A DNA stretch of 64,000 bases from Candidatus Methylobacter titanis (GCA_029946125.1 JAQSDX010000012.1:1-64000), one strand, 5' to 3'. Numbered from the stretch's first letter, positions 1 to 8,955 are shown. Made by a program: numbers and translations. The notes: generated by a model not told the origin, from the sequence alone.

Positions 1-909
1 GGTTAGCGTTTCATGTGCCGCAGCCGAATCCTCAGGCTTTACGATTTGTACGATCTCGACTTTTTCGAACTGATGCTGACGGATCATACCTCTGACATCG
101 CGACCGTAAGCGCCAGCCTCGCTACGGAAACAGGGACTGTGACAGACGAATTTAAGCGGCAGGTCTTTGGCCTCGATAATCACGTCTCTGACGATGTTGG
201 TGACCGGCACTTCGGCGGTCGGAATCAGATATAAGGCAGGATCGTCATTGGCCTTGAACAGATCGGCTTCAAACTTGGGCAACTGCCCGGTGCCGCGTAA
301 GCTGTCGGCATTGACTAAAAACGGCACGTAAGTTTCGCTGTAACCGTGTTCGGCGGTATGGGTGTCGAGCATCAGCTGAATAATGGCCCGTTGCAAGCGT
401 GCCAGCGGCCCGTTTAATACCACAAACCGGGCGCTGGCGATTTTTGCACCCAGCTCGAAATCCATGCCTTTGTTGATTGCGCCTAAATCGACATGGTCTT
501 TGGGCTCAAAATCAAAAGTCGGAATGTCGCCCCAGCGGCTGATTTCGAGATTGTCGTCTTCATTCCTGCCGTTCGGCACGGACTCATCAAGGATGTTGGG
601 GATGCCTTCCATCAAGGCGGTCATTTTTGCCTGGATGTCGGACAATTCGGTTTCCGCCGCTTTCAGCTCGTCGCCCAGATGCTGAACCTGATCCAACAGC
701 GGTTGCACGTCTTCGCCTTTAGTCTTGGCAATACCTATGGCTTTTGAGCTGCTGTTGCGTTCGTTCTGTAATTCCTGGGTTTTAACCTGGATGTCTTTGC
801 GCCGGGCTTCCAACTCGGAATAATATTCAGGGTTAAAATCGAATGAGCGTCTGTTTAATTGTTCTTTAACAAAATCAAGATCAGTTCTGAATAATCGGGG
901 GTCTAGCAT
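1..909 (-). CDS. serS: Seryl-tRNA synthetase (partial, N-terminal 303 residues)
   Basis: Class II aminoacyl-tRNA synthetase that charges tRNA-Ser in the cytoplasm. I translated the minus strand from the ATG at 907-909. The product begins MLDPRLFRTDLDFVKEQL, followed by a charged coiled-coil region over about the first 100 residues, which is the tRNA-binding arm typical of SerRS. The frame stays open to base 1, where the last residues read AAHETLT, part of the catalytic domain. The gene is cut by the window edge, so the C-terminal third is missing here. It is the last gene of a minus-strand series orn, crcB, DUF190, serS; the gap to the DUF190 gene is 83 bp and contains a small hairpin. Confidence 0.96.
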   Translation of the reverse strand, partial: MLDPRLFRTDLDFVKEQLNRRSFDFNPEYYSELEARRKDIQVKTQELQNERNSSSKAIGIAKTKGEDVQPLLDQVQHLGDELKAAETELSDIQAKMTALMEGIPNILDESVPNGRNEDDNLEISRWGDIPTFDFEPKDHVDLGAINKGMDFELGAKIASARFVVLNGPLARLQRAIIQLMLDTHTAEHGYSETYVPFLVNADSLRGTGQLPKFEADLFKANDDPALYLIPTAEVPVTNIVRDVIIEAKDLPLKFVCHSPCFRSEAGAYGRDVRGMIRQHQFEKVEIVQIVKPEDSAAAHETLT

Positions 910-963
910 GACGGGGTTTTACCTTTGTAAAAAATATATTCCATGTAGGAATGTTGAATGTAG

Positions 964-983
964 AGACGCGATTTATCTCGTCT
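964..983. repeat. Small inverted repeat between the DUF190 gene and serS
   Basis: The arms AGACGcGAT and ATCtCGTCT pair over eight positions with one mismatch and a two-base loop. No T-run follows on the minus strand, so it is a poor intrinsic terminator. It may be a REP-like palindrome or an mRNA-processing hairpin. Confidence 0.35.
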
Positions 984-992
984 TTAAAAAAA

Positions 993-1310
993 TTAAGCAG
1001 TTGAATCGACATGGCTCATCGCCGACCAGCTAATGATGTGTTTAAGATCAAGTCTGGATTTTAGCACTTGTATGGCTTTTTCTACTTTTTCAGGCTTATC
1101 GTAAAACTCTATAATTAATGGCAATTCCAGCGATAATGTTAGCAGAGACGAAGTATGTACCTCGCGGTTTTCACCAAACCCGGCAATGCCCCGTATAATA
1201 GTGACGCCAAATATTTCTTCTTCATCACGCAGAATATCTAAAGCCTGATTTAACTGGTCATGCCCTTCAAGCGTATAGATTCTGGCAATAGTAACTTCTT
1301 TTGAACTCAT
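993..1310 (-). CDS. DUF190 family protein, probable PII-like partner of CrcB
   Basis: A 105-residue soluble protein that I assign to DUF190 from its overall pattern: an N-terminal YTLEGHDQLNQALDILRDE segment, then GVTIIRGIAGFG, then alternating beta and alpha segments. DUF190 proteins have a PII-like ferredoxin fold and are commonly encoded beside crcB, which suggests they modulate the fluoride channel; the mechanism is not established. The start overlaps the end of the crcB gene by 4 bp (ATGA), implying translational coupling. The length matches the family, and nothing looks broken. Confidence 0.8.
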   Translation of the reverse strand: MSSKEVTIARIYTLEGHDQLNQALDILRDEEEIFGVTIIRGIAGFGENREVHTSSLLTLSLELPLIIEFYDKPEKVEKAIQVLKSRLDLKHIISWSAMSHVDSTA

Positions 1311-2014
1311 ATCTGCTTACCCACTAATAAACCCAGCCAAATTACTAAAAGACAGCTCAAACCATTGCCAACAAAAATACCCAGCATTAAATTGGTATGG
1401 GACTCGAATGAATAACCGTGTTCTATCAAAAACAGGATTAAATATAATCCGGATAAGGTTAAATAAGTACCCACCATAATCACCATAATAGCGGCGCGAT
1501 ATTCGACCGATAACGCCACTTTCTGCAACAAAATAGTGGCAACAATGCCGATTAAAAAAGCACCTATGGTATTTACTATCATCAATGCGTAAGGAATTGC
1601 CCCCCCGCTCCATTGAATAATACCACCCGAATAGAAAAATAAAGATCTACCGCAAAGTAACCCGATCCAGACGGCAAATAGACAACCAACCACACTGATC
1701 ACTATATTTAAAGCCGCTTTGGTTAAACTACCCTGCTCTATCAGATATAAAGTTTCCAAGGAAAACGTGGAGAAGGTCGTAAACGCGCCAATAAAGCCAA
1801 CCAGGATGGCCGCTCTATATTCTAGGGTAATCGCGGCACGTTGCAGAATCAGTGCTTCGGTCAGCAAACCGATTAAAAACGAACCGATAACATTAACGAC
1901 CAGAGTGCCGTAAGGGAAACCACGCCCCAGCCATTGATAAAGCCCCGAAGATACTAAAAATCGGACCACTGCACCACATGACCCCCCTAATGCAACAGCT
2001 ATCAATTGATTCAT
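1307..2014 (-). CDS. crcB: Tandem-fused CrcB/Fluc fluoride channel with degenerate second repeat
   Basis: Fluoride export channel of the inner membrane. Canonical Fluc subunits have about 125 residues and four helices and form antiparallel dual-topology dimers; this protein has 235 residues. Repeat 1 has the family signatures: GGSCGAVVRF near residue 10, the TM2 Asn (N41 in LVVNVIGSFLIG) and GAFTTFSTFS at 77-85 with the pore phenylalanines. Repeat 2 aligns at an offset of 107 residues: QWSGGAIPYALMIVNTIGAF keeps the TM2 Asn (N148), but the TM3 motif has become GTYLTLSGLYL, without the phenylalanines. I count seven hydrophobic helices, so helix 4 of repeat 1 appears to serve as helix 1 of repeat 2, which would invert the second repeat. 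It lies 3 bp downstream of orn. Confidence 0.85.
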   Translation of the reverse strand: MNQLIAVALGGSCGAVVRFLVSSGLYQWLGRGFPYGTLVVNVIGSFLIGLLTEALILQRAAITLEYRAAILVGFIGAFTTFSTFSLETLYLIEQGSLTKAALNIVISVVGCLFAVWIGLLCGRSLFFYSGGIIQWSGGAIPYALMIVNTIGAFLIGIVATILLQKVALSVEYRAAIMVIMVGTYLTLSGLYLILFLIEHGYSFESHTNLMLGIFVGNGLSCLLVIWLGLLVGKQI

Positions 2015-2017
2015 AAA

Positions 2018-2563
2018 CTAAAACTTGATGAAGTGCTCACGGTAATAACGCAGCTCTTCAATGGATTCGATAATATCGTCCAAGGCCTGATGCGTGGACT
2101 GTTTTTTAAAGCCGTCTTTGACTTCGGGCGCCCATCTGGCCGCCAACTCTTTAAGCGTTGATACATCGATATTACGATAATGAAAATACGCTTCCAGTTT
2201 GGGCATATAGCGATACAAAAAGCGTCTATCCTGGCCGATGCTGTTACCGCAAATCGGCGAAGTATTTTCCGGCACCCACTGCTTTAAAAATTCAATCGTT
2301 TGACGTTCGGCTTCTGCTGTATCGATAGCGGAAGCCTTGACGCGCTCGATCAAGCCGGATTGCCCGTGGTGGTGCTGATTCCAGTCATCCATGGCGGCCA
2401 ATGCCGCATCGGACTGATGCACGGCCAACGCCGGACCTTGGGTCAGAATATTCAAATTATTGTCGGTGACAATCGTAGCAATCTCGATGATCAAATCGCT
2501 GTCGGGATTAAGCCCGGTCATTTCAAGGTCTATCCAGATAAGATGCGATGGGTCCTGCGCCAT
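2018..2563 (-). CDS. orn: Oligoribonuclease
   Basis: 3'-to-5' exoribonuclease of the DEDDh family that degrades 2-5 nt RNAs and also pGpG, the breakdown product of c-di-GMP. The Exo I motif IDLEMTGL carries the catalytic D12 and E14, and the C-terminal [18 protein letters not shown] segment carries the final His/Asp motif. At 181 residues it has the usual length. It begins the minus-strand group with crcB and serS and is transcribed away from the M48 protease gene, so the 89-bp gap 2564-2652 should contain divergent promoters. The pGpG activity is relevant because two diguanylate cyclases are encoded in this window. Confidence 0.95.
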   Translation of the reverse strand: MAQDPSHLIWIDLEMTGLNPDSDLIIEIATIVTDNNLNILTQGPALAVHQSDAALAAMDDWNQHHHGQSGLIERVKASAIDTAEAERQTIEFLKQWVPENTSPICGNSIGQDRRFLYRYMPKLEAYFHYRNIDVSTLKELAARWAPEVKDGFKKQSTHQALDDIIESIEELRYYREHFIKF

Positions 2564-2652
2564 TTATTGATTCCGTTGTATATAAGAGAGCGGTTAGTGT
2601 AGCATTGGCTAATCTGTACGTCTAACTCTTAAACTTTGAAGAAATTCCGCTT

Positions 2653-3900
2653 ATGAATAGCTTTACCATTGTCTTTTTAATCGCGCTAACCCTTTCTTTT
2701 TCAGTGCAGTTTTGGCTGGCTCAACGGCACGCCGCTTACGTTGCCAAGCATCGCTTTGCCGTGCCTGAAGCCTTTAAAAATACCGTCTCGCTGGAAGCTC
2801 ACCAAAAAGCGGCCGACTATACACTGGAAAAAAGCAAGCTGGGCAATATAGACAGCATCGTCGGCATTATTTTTCTATTGCTGCTGACCCTCGGCGGCGG
2901 CATTAATTTAGCTTTCGAATTTTGGGCATCCTCCATTGCCAACCCATTGCTAGCGGGATTGGCCGCAGTAGCCAGCGTTTTTCTGTTTATGACCCTGGTT
3001 GAAATCCCTACCAGTGTCTACCAAACCTTTGTGATTGAAGAAAAGTTTGGCTTTAACAAAAGCACCCCGCAACGCTTCATCAAGGATCAACTGTTGCAAC
3101 TGGCTCTAGTTGCCGCTATCGGCATGCCGTTACTGGCTTTAATCCTATGGGTCATGGACAGTATAGGTTCGCTGTGGTGGTTATGGGCCTGGGGCATACT
3201 GATCAGTTTCTCGCTGCTGATGAGCTGGCTATTTCCTACCGTGATCGCGCCGTTATTCAATAAATTTACCCCGATGGAAGACGGCTCGTTAAAAGACCGG
3301 ATTCAGGGCTTGCTTAGCCGTTGCGGCTTTAACAGCAACGGCATCTTCATTATGGATGGCTCCAAGCGCTCGGGTCACGGCAACGCCTATTTCACCGGCC
3401 TTGGCAACAACAAGCGCATCGTCTTTTTCGACACTTTGATCAGCTCGTTGGACGATGAAGAACTGGAAGCGATACTGGCCCACGAACTGGGACATTTCAA
3501 GTGCAAACACACGATCAAAATGATGGTTGCCACTGCGATTATGAGCCTGATCAGTTTTGCGATTTTAGGTTGGCTGATCGATCAGCCATGGTTCTACAAC
3601 GGACTCGGCGTAGCACAGCCGTCACATGCCGCCGCCCTGTTGTTATTCATGCTGGTGTCATCGTCGTTTACCTTTTTTATGCAGCCGATCAGCGCCTATT
3701 TTCAACGCAAATTTGAATTCGAAGCCGATGATTTTGCCTCCAGCCATGCCAAGGCCGAAAAACTGATCAGCTCGCTGGTTAAGTTGTACGAAGAAAATGC
3801 CAGCACTTTGACGCCAGACCCTTTGTATTCAGCGTTCCATTACAGCCACCCGCCGGCGGCTATTCGTATTGCCAATTTAGAATCTAAAATACGTGCCTGA
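2653..3900 (+). CDS. M48 family (Ste24/CAAX-protease-like) membrane metalloprotease
   Basis: Zinc endopeptidase of the inner membrane. Several hydrophobic helices flank the catalytic core. The zinc motif HELGH starts at residue 277 (ILAHELGHFKCKH), and the third ligand lies in EFEADDFA about 75 residues later, as in Ste24 proteases. At 415 residues with an N-terminal multi-helix region it matches the longer Ste24 type rather than the shorter HtpX type, so I do not call it htpX. Bacterial substrates are mostly unknown. The stop overlaps the start of rsgA by 8 bp, so the two are probably cotranscribed. Confidence 0.88.
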   Translation: MNSFTIVFLIALTLSFSVQFWLAQRHAAYVAKHRFAVPEAFKNTVSLEAHQKAADYTLEKSKLGNIDSIVGIIFLLLLTLGGGINLAFEFWASSIANPLLAGLAAVASVFLFMTLVEIPTSVYQTFVIEEKFGFNKSTPQRFIKDQLLQLALVAAIGMPLLALILWVMDSIGSLWWLWAWGILISFSLLMSWLFPTVIAPLFNKFTPMEDGSLKDRIQGLLSRCGFNSNGIFIMDGSKRSGHGNAYFTGLGNNKRIVFFDTLISSLDDEELEAILAHELGHFKCKHTIKMMVATAIMSLISFAILGWLIDQPWFYNGLGVAQPSHAAALLLFMLVSSSFTFFMQPISAYFQRKFEFEADDFASSHAKAEKLISSLVKLYEENASTLTPDPLYSAFHYSHPPAAIRIANLESKIRA

Positions 3901-4780
3901 GTTAATGGAAGGCCTGGTTATTTCCCATTTAGGTCAGGGTATTGCAGTTGAACATGACGGCAAGATTATGCTGTGCCAAACCCTGAGGAAGCTTGAAACC
4001 GTCGCCGTGGGCGACCGGGTTTTATGGACGCAATCCTCGCCCGATCAAGGCCGCATAGAAGAAATCCTGCCCCGGCGTTCGTTATTGATGCGTCCGTCCA
4101 GAAACGACAAAACCCGTCCGGTTGCGGCCAATATCGACACCGTGTTTGTGGTCTTTGCGATCGAGCCTTTCTGCGATTTTTTGCTGATAGACCAGTATCT
4201 GGCGATTTGCGAGAATCGCAATATCGATGCGGCACTGGTGTTGAATAAAACCGATCTGCCGCAATCTGCCGACATTGAAAAAGAACTGATGGCCTACAAA
4301 GATCTAGGCTATGCGCTGTACCGGGTCAGCGCCACAGCGGCGTCGGGTCTGGATGAACTCAAACTGGCGCTAAAAGATCAAGTCAGTATTTTAGCGGGAC
4401 AATCCGGCGTCGGTAAATCATCGCTAACCAACGCCATCATTCCCGACAAGGAGCTAAAAACCAACACGGTTTCGGCAACCACCAAACACGGACGACATAC
4501 CACCACGGCGGCGACGCTGTATCACATGGCCCAAGGCGGCGATTTAATCGACAGCCCCGGCGTTGCCATTTTCGGACTGGCCGGTCTATCCGAACAACAA
4601 TTAGCTTACGGTTACCGTGAATTTCAGCCGTTGATTGAGCAATGCCAGTTTAAGAACTGCCGTCATCTGGTTGATAAGGGTTGCGCAGTGCGTCCAGCTG
4701 CCGAAAACGGCGATATTTCGATGACCCGGTATCAGCGGTTTTTAAAACTTAGAGAAAAAATGCCAACAACCTATGTCTAA
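3893..4780 (+). CDS. rsgA: Small ribosomal subunit biogenesis GTPase RsgA
   Basis: Circularly permuted GTPase acting in late 30S assembly. An N-terminal OB fold is followed by the permuted G motifs: NKTD (G4), then GQSGVGKSS (P-loop, G1) and DSPG (G3). The C-terminal zinc knuckle shows the spaced Cys and His residues in CQFKNCRHLVDKGC. The start given is a GTG inside the end of the protease gene; an in-frame ATG at 3905 is an alternative. The length of 295 residues or slightly less is normal for a compact RsgA. In many gammaproteobacteria rsgA lies next to orn, and here the two are separated only by the protease gene. Confidence 0.95.
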   Translation: MPELMEGLVISHLGQGIAVEHDGKIMLCQTLRKLETVAVGDRVLWTQSSPDQGRIEEILPRRSLLMRPSRNDKTRPVAANIDTVFVVFAIEPFCDFLLIDQYLAICENRNIDAALVLNKTDLPQSADIEKELMAYKDLGYALYRVSATAASGLDELKLALKDQVSILAGQSGVGKSSLTNAIIPDKELKTNTVSATTKHGRHTTTAATLYHMAQGGDLIDSPGVAIFGLAGLSEQQLAYGYREFQPLIEQCQFKNCRHLVDKGCAVRPAAENGDISMTRYQRFLKLREKMPTTYV

Positions 4781-5053
4781 AGCGTCATTGGCAAAAAGAG
4801 TGACTGGTAGACTCTGAACTTATTACAGCTCGCCATAACAAAGATTATCGGTGGCAAACAAAGTCATATCTACTTACAATACGCGGTTGAATTTTGTCTT
4901 TTATGAAATACATCCCTGTATGTCACCCTTCGAGCCAGCCGTTGACTGTGCAAATTCGCTCCAGACGAATTTGTCGGTAACCATTTAAGCACAGATAAAG
5001 CCTGTTTTTTATGCTGGCGGTATGAACAATCGAACTAATCAAACACGAGAACT
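4781..5053. other. Intergenic region with two small palindromes
   Basis: A 273-bp gap with no convincing gene. It holds ATACATccctGTATGT near 4908 and the perfect inverted repeat CAAATTCG/CGAATTTG (4951-4958 and 4966-4973, 7-nt loop). The promoter of the downstream flavoprotein gene should be here, but I cannot pick a -35/-10 pair with confidence. Confidence 0.4.
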
Positions 5054-8000
5054 ATGGAACAGAACAACCTTACACTTGGCATTCCCGGCTTTAACTACCC
5101 CGATTTATACGATTCTGCGCGTCTGAAAGAGTTGCTGGAGGTGTTTGATGCGTCGGTTGAACGCCATGATTCGCAGCTGCATAATGAATTCAAGGCTTAC
5201 CGCCAGAATCAGGGTATAGATTTGTCACCTGAAACGGTTTCCGATCTGCTGGTGCGTATGGGGCCTTATGTCGGTCAGTTTGTCGCCAAGATTTTTAATG
5301 TTTCCGAACAGCATCAGGCTCAGTCCGCAACCATCAAGGACGAGATCGACAGCATTTTTACCTATAAAAATGAAATAGTCGACAAACTGGCTTTCACCTT
5401 TAAAGGACAGGATGCCAGCGATTGGGCAATTCCTGCCATCCTGAACCGCTTTGATCTGCTGATCGATGCGGGCTTTCCCGAGGCCAATCAGGATGATGAT
5501 CCCGAACACCGCGTAGCACGAGTTGGCGCGGCTATCGGATTGCTGTACAGCCATTACAAGCTGATTGCCAAAGGCAAAGACAGCGATTACGAAAATGCCG
5601 ATTGGGTTGCAGAGACATTGCGCGCCAAACTCACCGCACATGAAGAAGCAGCAACCGAATTTAACGACATCCTCAGCCTGCAAGATCCCGCCGAATTTAT
5701 CAACGGCCTGATAGACATCGTTCAGCGCTGGAGTTTTGTCGCCCAACAAGATAACGATGTGGTTGCGAACTGGCCGAGTTTTAAACTCCCGCAAAAACGC
5801 GATTTCGATAATCTGGTTGCCCATGAATGGGTCGATCGCGGCGAATTTAAAGCATGGATGGGCGAGCAGGAACACCGCCGCCGCCGGGACGGTTTCAAGC
5901 TAACCGACCCGCGTTTTAATCAACGCCAGGTATTGTCCGAAGTCAATCACTGCATTTACTGCCACGAGCGTGATACCGATTCCTGCTCCAAGGGCATGCG
6001 CAACAAAAAAACCAATACCTTCAAGGTTGATCCATTGGGCGTGACCACCATCGGCTGCCCGCTGGATGAAAAAATATCGGAAATGCATCTGGTTAAACGC
6101 GGCGGCGACAATATCGGCGCACTGGCGATGATTATCATCGACAACCCAATGTGTCCGGGCACCGGGCATCGTATTTGCAACGAGTGCATGAAAGGCTGTA
6201 TCTATCAGAAAACCGATCCGGTCGATATTCCGCAAATTGAAACCAATGTACTGACCGATGTCTTGTTCATGCCTTACGGCTTTGAGATATACAGCTTACT
6301 GACCCGCTGGAATCCGCTAAACGTCAAGCGTCCGTATATGCTGCCTTACAACGGCAAAAACGCGCTGGTCGTGGGTTTAGGCCCCGCCGGTTATACGATG
6401 AGCCATTATTTATTGAATGAAGGTTTCGGTGTCGCCGGAATCGACGGCTTAAAACTGGAGCCGTTGCCGGTGGCATTGACCGGCGACAGCGACAACCTGC
6501 CCGCGCCGATTGAGCATTTCCAAGACCTGTACGAAGATCTGGACCAGCGTATCCTGGCCGGTTTCGGCGGCGTCGCCGAATACGGCATCACCGTGCGCTG
6601 GGACAAGAACTTCCTGAAAGTCATTTACCTGACCTTGCAACGACGCGAGGCGTTTCGCGCTTACGGCGGCGTACGTTTTGGCGGCACCATCACTATTGAA
6701 GACGCGTGGACCATGGGCTTTGACCATATCTGCATCGCCTCGGGCGCCGGTAAACCGACGGTTATCGACATGAAGAACAACCTGATGCGCGGCATACGCA
6801 AAGCCTCGGATTTCTTGATGGCCTTGCAATTGACCGGAGCCGCCAAGGCTTCTTCGCTGGCAAATTTGCAGGTGCGTTTACCGGCAGGCGTTATCGGCGG
6901 CGGCTTGACCGCGATGGATACCGCAACCGAATTGATGGCGTATTATCCGGTACAGGTGGAAAAAACCCTGCATCGCTATGAAACGCTGGTTAACGTCTAT
7001 GGCGAGCAAAGCGTTCGCGGTCGTTACGATCAGGAAGAAACCATCATCCTCGATGAATTCCTGGCGCACGGCAAAGCCATCGTCGCCGAACGCCAACGCG
7101 CCGAAGCAGAGGAAGAACTGCCGGATTTTCAACCACTGGTCGAATCGTGGGGCGGCGTCACCCTGTTTTATCGCAAAGGCATAAGCGATGCGCCCGCGTA
7201 CCGCCAAAATCACGAAGAAATCGCCAAAGCGTTGGAAGAAGGCATTGCTTTGGCTGAAGGCATGAGTCCAATCGCCGCCCTTGCCGACCAATACGGACAT
7301 TTAAACGCCGTTGAGTTTGACAAACTGGTGCTGGAAGAGGGTCGCTGGAACAACTCGGGGCAGCCAGTCAAGGTGCCGTTGCGCAGCTTATACGTTGCCG
7401 CCGGCACCTCGCCGAACACCATTTATCAAAGCGAATATCCCGACACCTTTGTGATGGACAAATGGTTCTTTCAACGCTATCAGCCTGAATGGAGCAACGA
7501 CTCGGTCGAATTAGTGCCGATGCACGATGAAGCCATGCCCAAGCTCGGCAAACCCGCGCCGCTGACCTCGTATCAAAAAGACGGCAAATTTATCAGCTTT
7601 TACGGCGACAACCATCCGGTTTACGCCGGCAACGTGGTTAAAGCCATGGCCAGCGCCAAAAACGGCTACCCTTACGTGGTCAAACTGTTTGAACAGGAAT
7701 TGGCACACTTAAATCCCGCGCAACAGCCGGAACGCGATGCGGCGTTAAAAGCCTTGTTCGCCCAGCTGGATGAATCATTTAAAGCCACTATCGTCGCCAT
7801 TAACCGCCTGACACCGACGATTATTGAAGTTGTGGTCAAAGCGCCGATGGCGGCGGAAAAATTCCATCCGGGACAATTCTATCGCGTACAAAACTATGAA
7901 GCCTTTGCGCCAGTGGTCGAAGGCACGGTGCTGGCTGCCGAAGGCTTAGCGCTGACCGGCGCCGAAGTCGATAAGGAAAACGGCACGATTTCGCTGATTG

Positions 8001-8755
8001 CTCTGGAAATGGGCTCATCATCACGTCTGTGCGCCACCTGGAAAGTCGGCGATCCACTGGTGATCATGGGCGTAACCGGCACGCCGACCGACATACCGAC
8101 CGGAAAAACCGTGTTGTTGCTCGGTGGCGGCTTGGGTAATGCGGTGCTGTTCTCCATCGGCAAGGCCTTAAGAGCGGCGGGCAACAAGGTGATTTATTTT
8201 GCCGGCTACAAATACGCGCAAGACCGCTTTAAAGTCGAGGATGTTGAAGCCGCCGCCGATATCATTATTTGGACAGTCGATAAAGGCGAAGGTGTTGAAG
8301 CCTTTACCCCAACACGCCCTCAAGACAAAACTTTTGTCGGTAATATCCTGGAATGTATGTTGGCTTACGCCCAAGGCGAGTTAGGTGAACAGCCGATTTC
8401 GCTGGCCGATGTCGACCACCTGATCGTGATCGGCTCGGATCGCATGATGGCGGCGGTAAAAAGCGCACGTTTCGATGTGTTAAAGCCTTATTTAAACAAA
8501 GCGCATCGCGCGATCGGCTCGATCAACTCGCCGATGCAGTGCATGATGAAAGGCATTTGCGCCCAGTGTTTATGCAAACATATCGATGCCGATACCGGTA
8601 AGGAATACTTTGTGTATTCCTGCTACGACCAGGATCAGGATTTGGATAAGGTTGATTTCCCTCACTTGAATGCCAGGTTGCGACAAAATACCGTGCAGGA
8701 AAAACTGTCTAATCTTTGGCTGGATTATTTGTTAGAAAAACAGCAGCAGAAGTAA
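5054..8755 (+). CDS. Large Fe-S flavoprotein: NfnB/GltD-like module fused to NfnA/FNR-like module
   Basis: A 1233-residue pyridine-nucleotide-dependent oxidoreductase. Residues 1-290 are an all-alpha region I do not recognise. Two cysteine clusters follow (C300, C303, C311, C335 and C367, C375, C378, C382), arranged as in the N-terminal [4Fe-4S] domain of GltD, dihydropyrimidine dehydrogenase and NfnB. A Rossmann motif GLGPAG at about 441 opens a GltD-like FAD/NADPH domain, with a second one around GVIGGGLTAMD. From about residue 900 the protein resembles ferredoxin-NADP reductase: HPGQFYRV for FAD, LLLGGGLGNAVLF for nucleotide. It ends with a PyrK/NfnA-type [2Fe-2S] set, C1163, C1169, C1172 and C1190. 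A single-chain NfnA/NfnB-like enzyme is the best description; whether it is a transhydrogenase, a bifurcating enzyme or something else cannot be told. It appears monocistronic. Confidence 0.8.
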   Translation: MEQNNLTLGIPGFNYPDLYDSARLKELLEVFDASVERHDSQLHNEFKAYRQNQGIDLSPETVSDLLVRMGPYVGQFVAKIFNVSEQHQAQSATIKDEIDSIFTYKNEIVDKLAFTFKGQDASDWAIPAILNRFDLLIDAGFPEANQDDDPEHRVARVGAAIGLLYSHYKLIAKGKDSDYENADWVAETLRAKLTAHEEAATEFNDILSLQDPAEFINGLIDIVQRWSFVAQQDNDVVANWPSFKLPQKRDFDNLVAHEWVDRGEFKAWMGEQEHRRRRDGFKLTDPRFNQRQVLSEVNHCIYCHERDTDSCSKGMRNKKTNTFKVDPLGVTTIGCPLDEKISEMHLVKRGGDNIGALAMIIIDNPMCPGTGHRICNECMKGCIYQKTDPVDIPQIETNVLTDVLFMPYGFEIYSLLTRWNPLNVKRPYMLPYNGKNALVVGLGPAGYTMSHYLLNEGFGVAGIDGLKLEPLPVALTGDSDNLPAPIEHFQDLYEDLDQRILAGFGGVAEYGITVRWDKNFLKVIYLTLQRREAFRAYGGVRFGGTITIEDAWTMGFDHICIASGAGKPTVIDMKNNLMRGIRKASDFLMALQLTGAAKASSLANLQVRLPAGVIGGGLTAMDTATELMAYYPVQVEKTLHRYETLVNVYGEQSVRGRYDQEETIILDEFLAHGKAIVAERQRAEAEEELPDFQPLVESWGGVTLFYRKGISDAPAYRQNHEEIAKALEEGIALAEGMSPIAALADQYGHLNAVEFDKLVLEEGRWNNSGQPVKVPLRSLYVAAGTSPNTIYQSEYPDTFVMDKWFFQRYQPEWSNDSVELVPMHDEAMPKLGKPAPLTSYQKDGKFISFYGDNHPVYAGNVVKAMASAKNGYPYVVKLFEQELAHLNPAQQPERDAALKALFAQLDESFKATIVAINRLTPTIIEVVVKAPMAAEKFHPGQFYRVQNYEAFAPVVEGTVLAAEGLALTGAEVDKENGTISLIALEMGSSSRLCATWKVGDPLVIMGVTGTPTDIPTGKTVLLLGGGLGNAVLFSIGKALRAAGNKVIYFAGYKYAQDRFKVEDVEAAADIIIWTVDKGEGVEAFTPTRPQDKTFVGNILECMLAYAQGELGEQPISLADVDHLIVIGSDRMMAAVKSARFDVLKPYLNKAHRAIGSINSPMQCMMKGICAQCLCKHIDADTGKEYFVYSCYDQDQDLDKVDFPHLNARLRQNTVQEKLSNLWLDYLLEKQQQK

Positions 8756-8780
8756 AGACAATATCAATATACCACCCAAA

Positions 8781-8810
8781 GCCGGACGGGCATTATAGGC
8801 ACCGTCCGGC
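8781..8810. terminator. Strong hairpin after the flavoprotein gene
   Basis: The perfect 9-bp arms GCCGGACGG and CCGTCCGGC enclose a 12-nt loop, 26 bp beyond the stop codon. No T-run follows; instead the sequence passes directly into an intron-like segment at 8814. It may have been an intrinsic terminator whose T-tract was separated by the insertion. Confidence 0.5.
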
Positions 8811-8813
8811 GCG

Positions 8814-8910
8814 GTGCGCCTGATAGGGTAGTCAGCTAGTGGGTGAAAGTCGAGTCATCGCCCGATGACAAGAAAAAACGCAGGCGAAAGCAAGAATACA
8901 CATATAAGCA
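8814..8910 (+). mobile_element. Probable group II intron (class C-like) 5' fragment
   Basis: Begins GTGCGCC, a typical group II 5' boundary. It continues with a domain-I-like stretch containing GTGGGTGAAAGTC and a perfect small hairpin GTCATCgcccGATGAC at about 8856-8871. Class C introns insert just after terminator hairpins, and a strong hairpin ends 3 bp upstream. Only about 100 bp remain; no reverse transcriptase and no domain V/VI are present. The right boundary is uncertain. Confidence 0.4.
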
Positions 8911-8918
8911 ACTGCCCA

Positions 8919-8945
8919 GAGTCGCAATCAGAGCCATAGCGACTC
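8919..8945. repeat. Inverted repeat downstream of ftsK
   Basis: The arms GAGTCGC and GCGACTC enclose 13 nt, 10 bp beyond the ftsK stop codon. There is no T-run on either side, so its role as a terminator for ftsK is only possible. Confidence 0.4.
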
Positions 8946-8955
8946 CGATTCGTTA

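Noticed and set aside
2015-2652. Fluoride riboswitch for crcB
   Set aside because: crcB follows orn after 3 bp, and the leader upstream of orn does not show the conserved fluoride-riboswitch sequence.
4901-4975. Promoter TTGACT...ACGAAT before the flavoprotein gene
   Set aside because: The -10 is poor and the segment overlaps a palindrome, so it is not better than chance.
5225-5875. A 216-residue minus-strand open frame
   Set aside because: It is antisense to the large flavoprotein gene, whose reading frame is continuous and has clear motifs.
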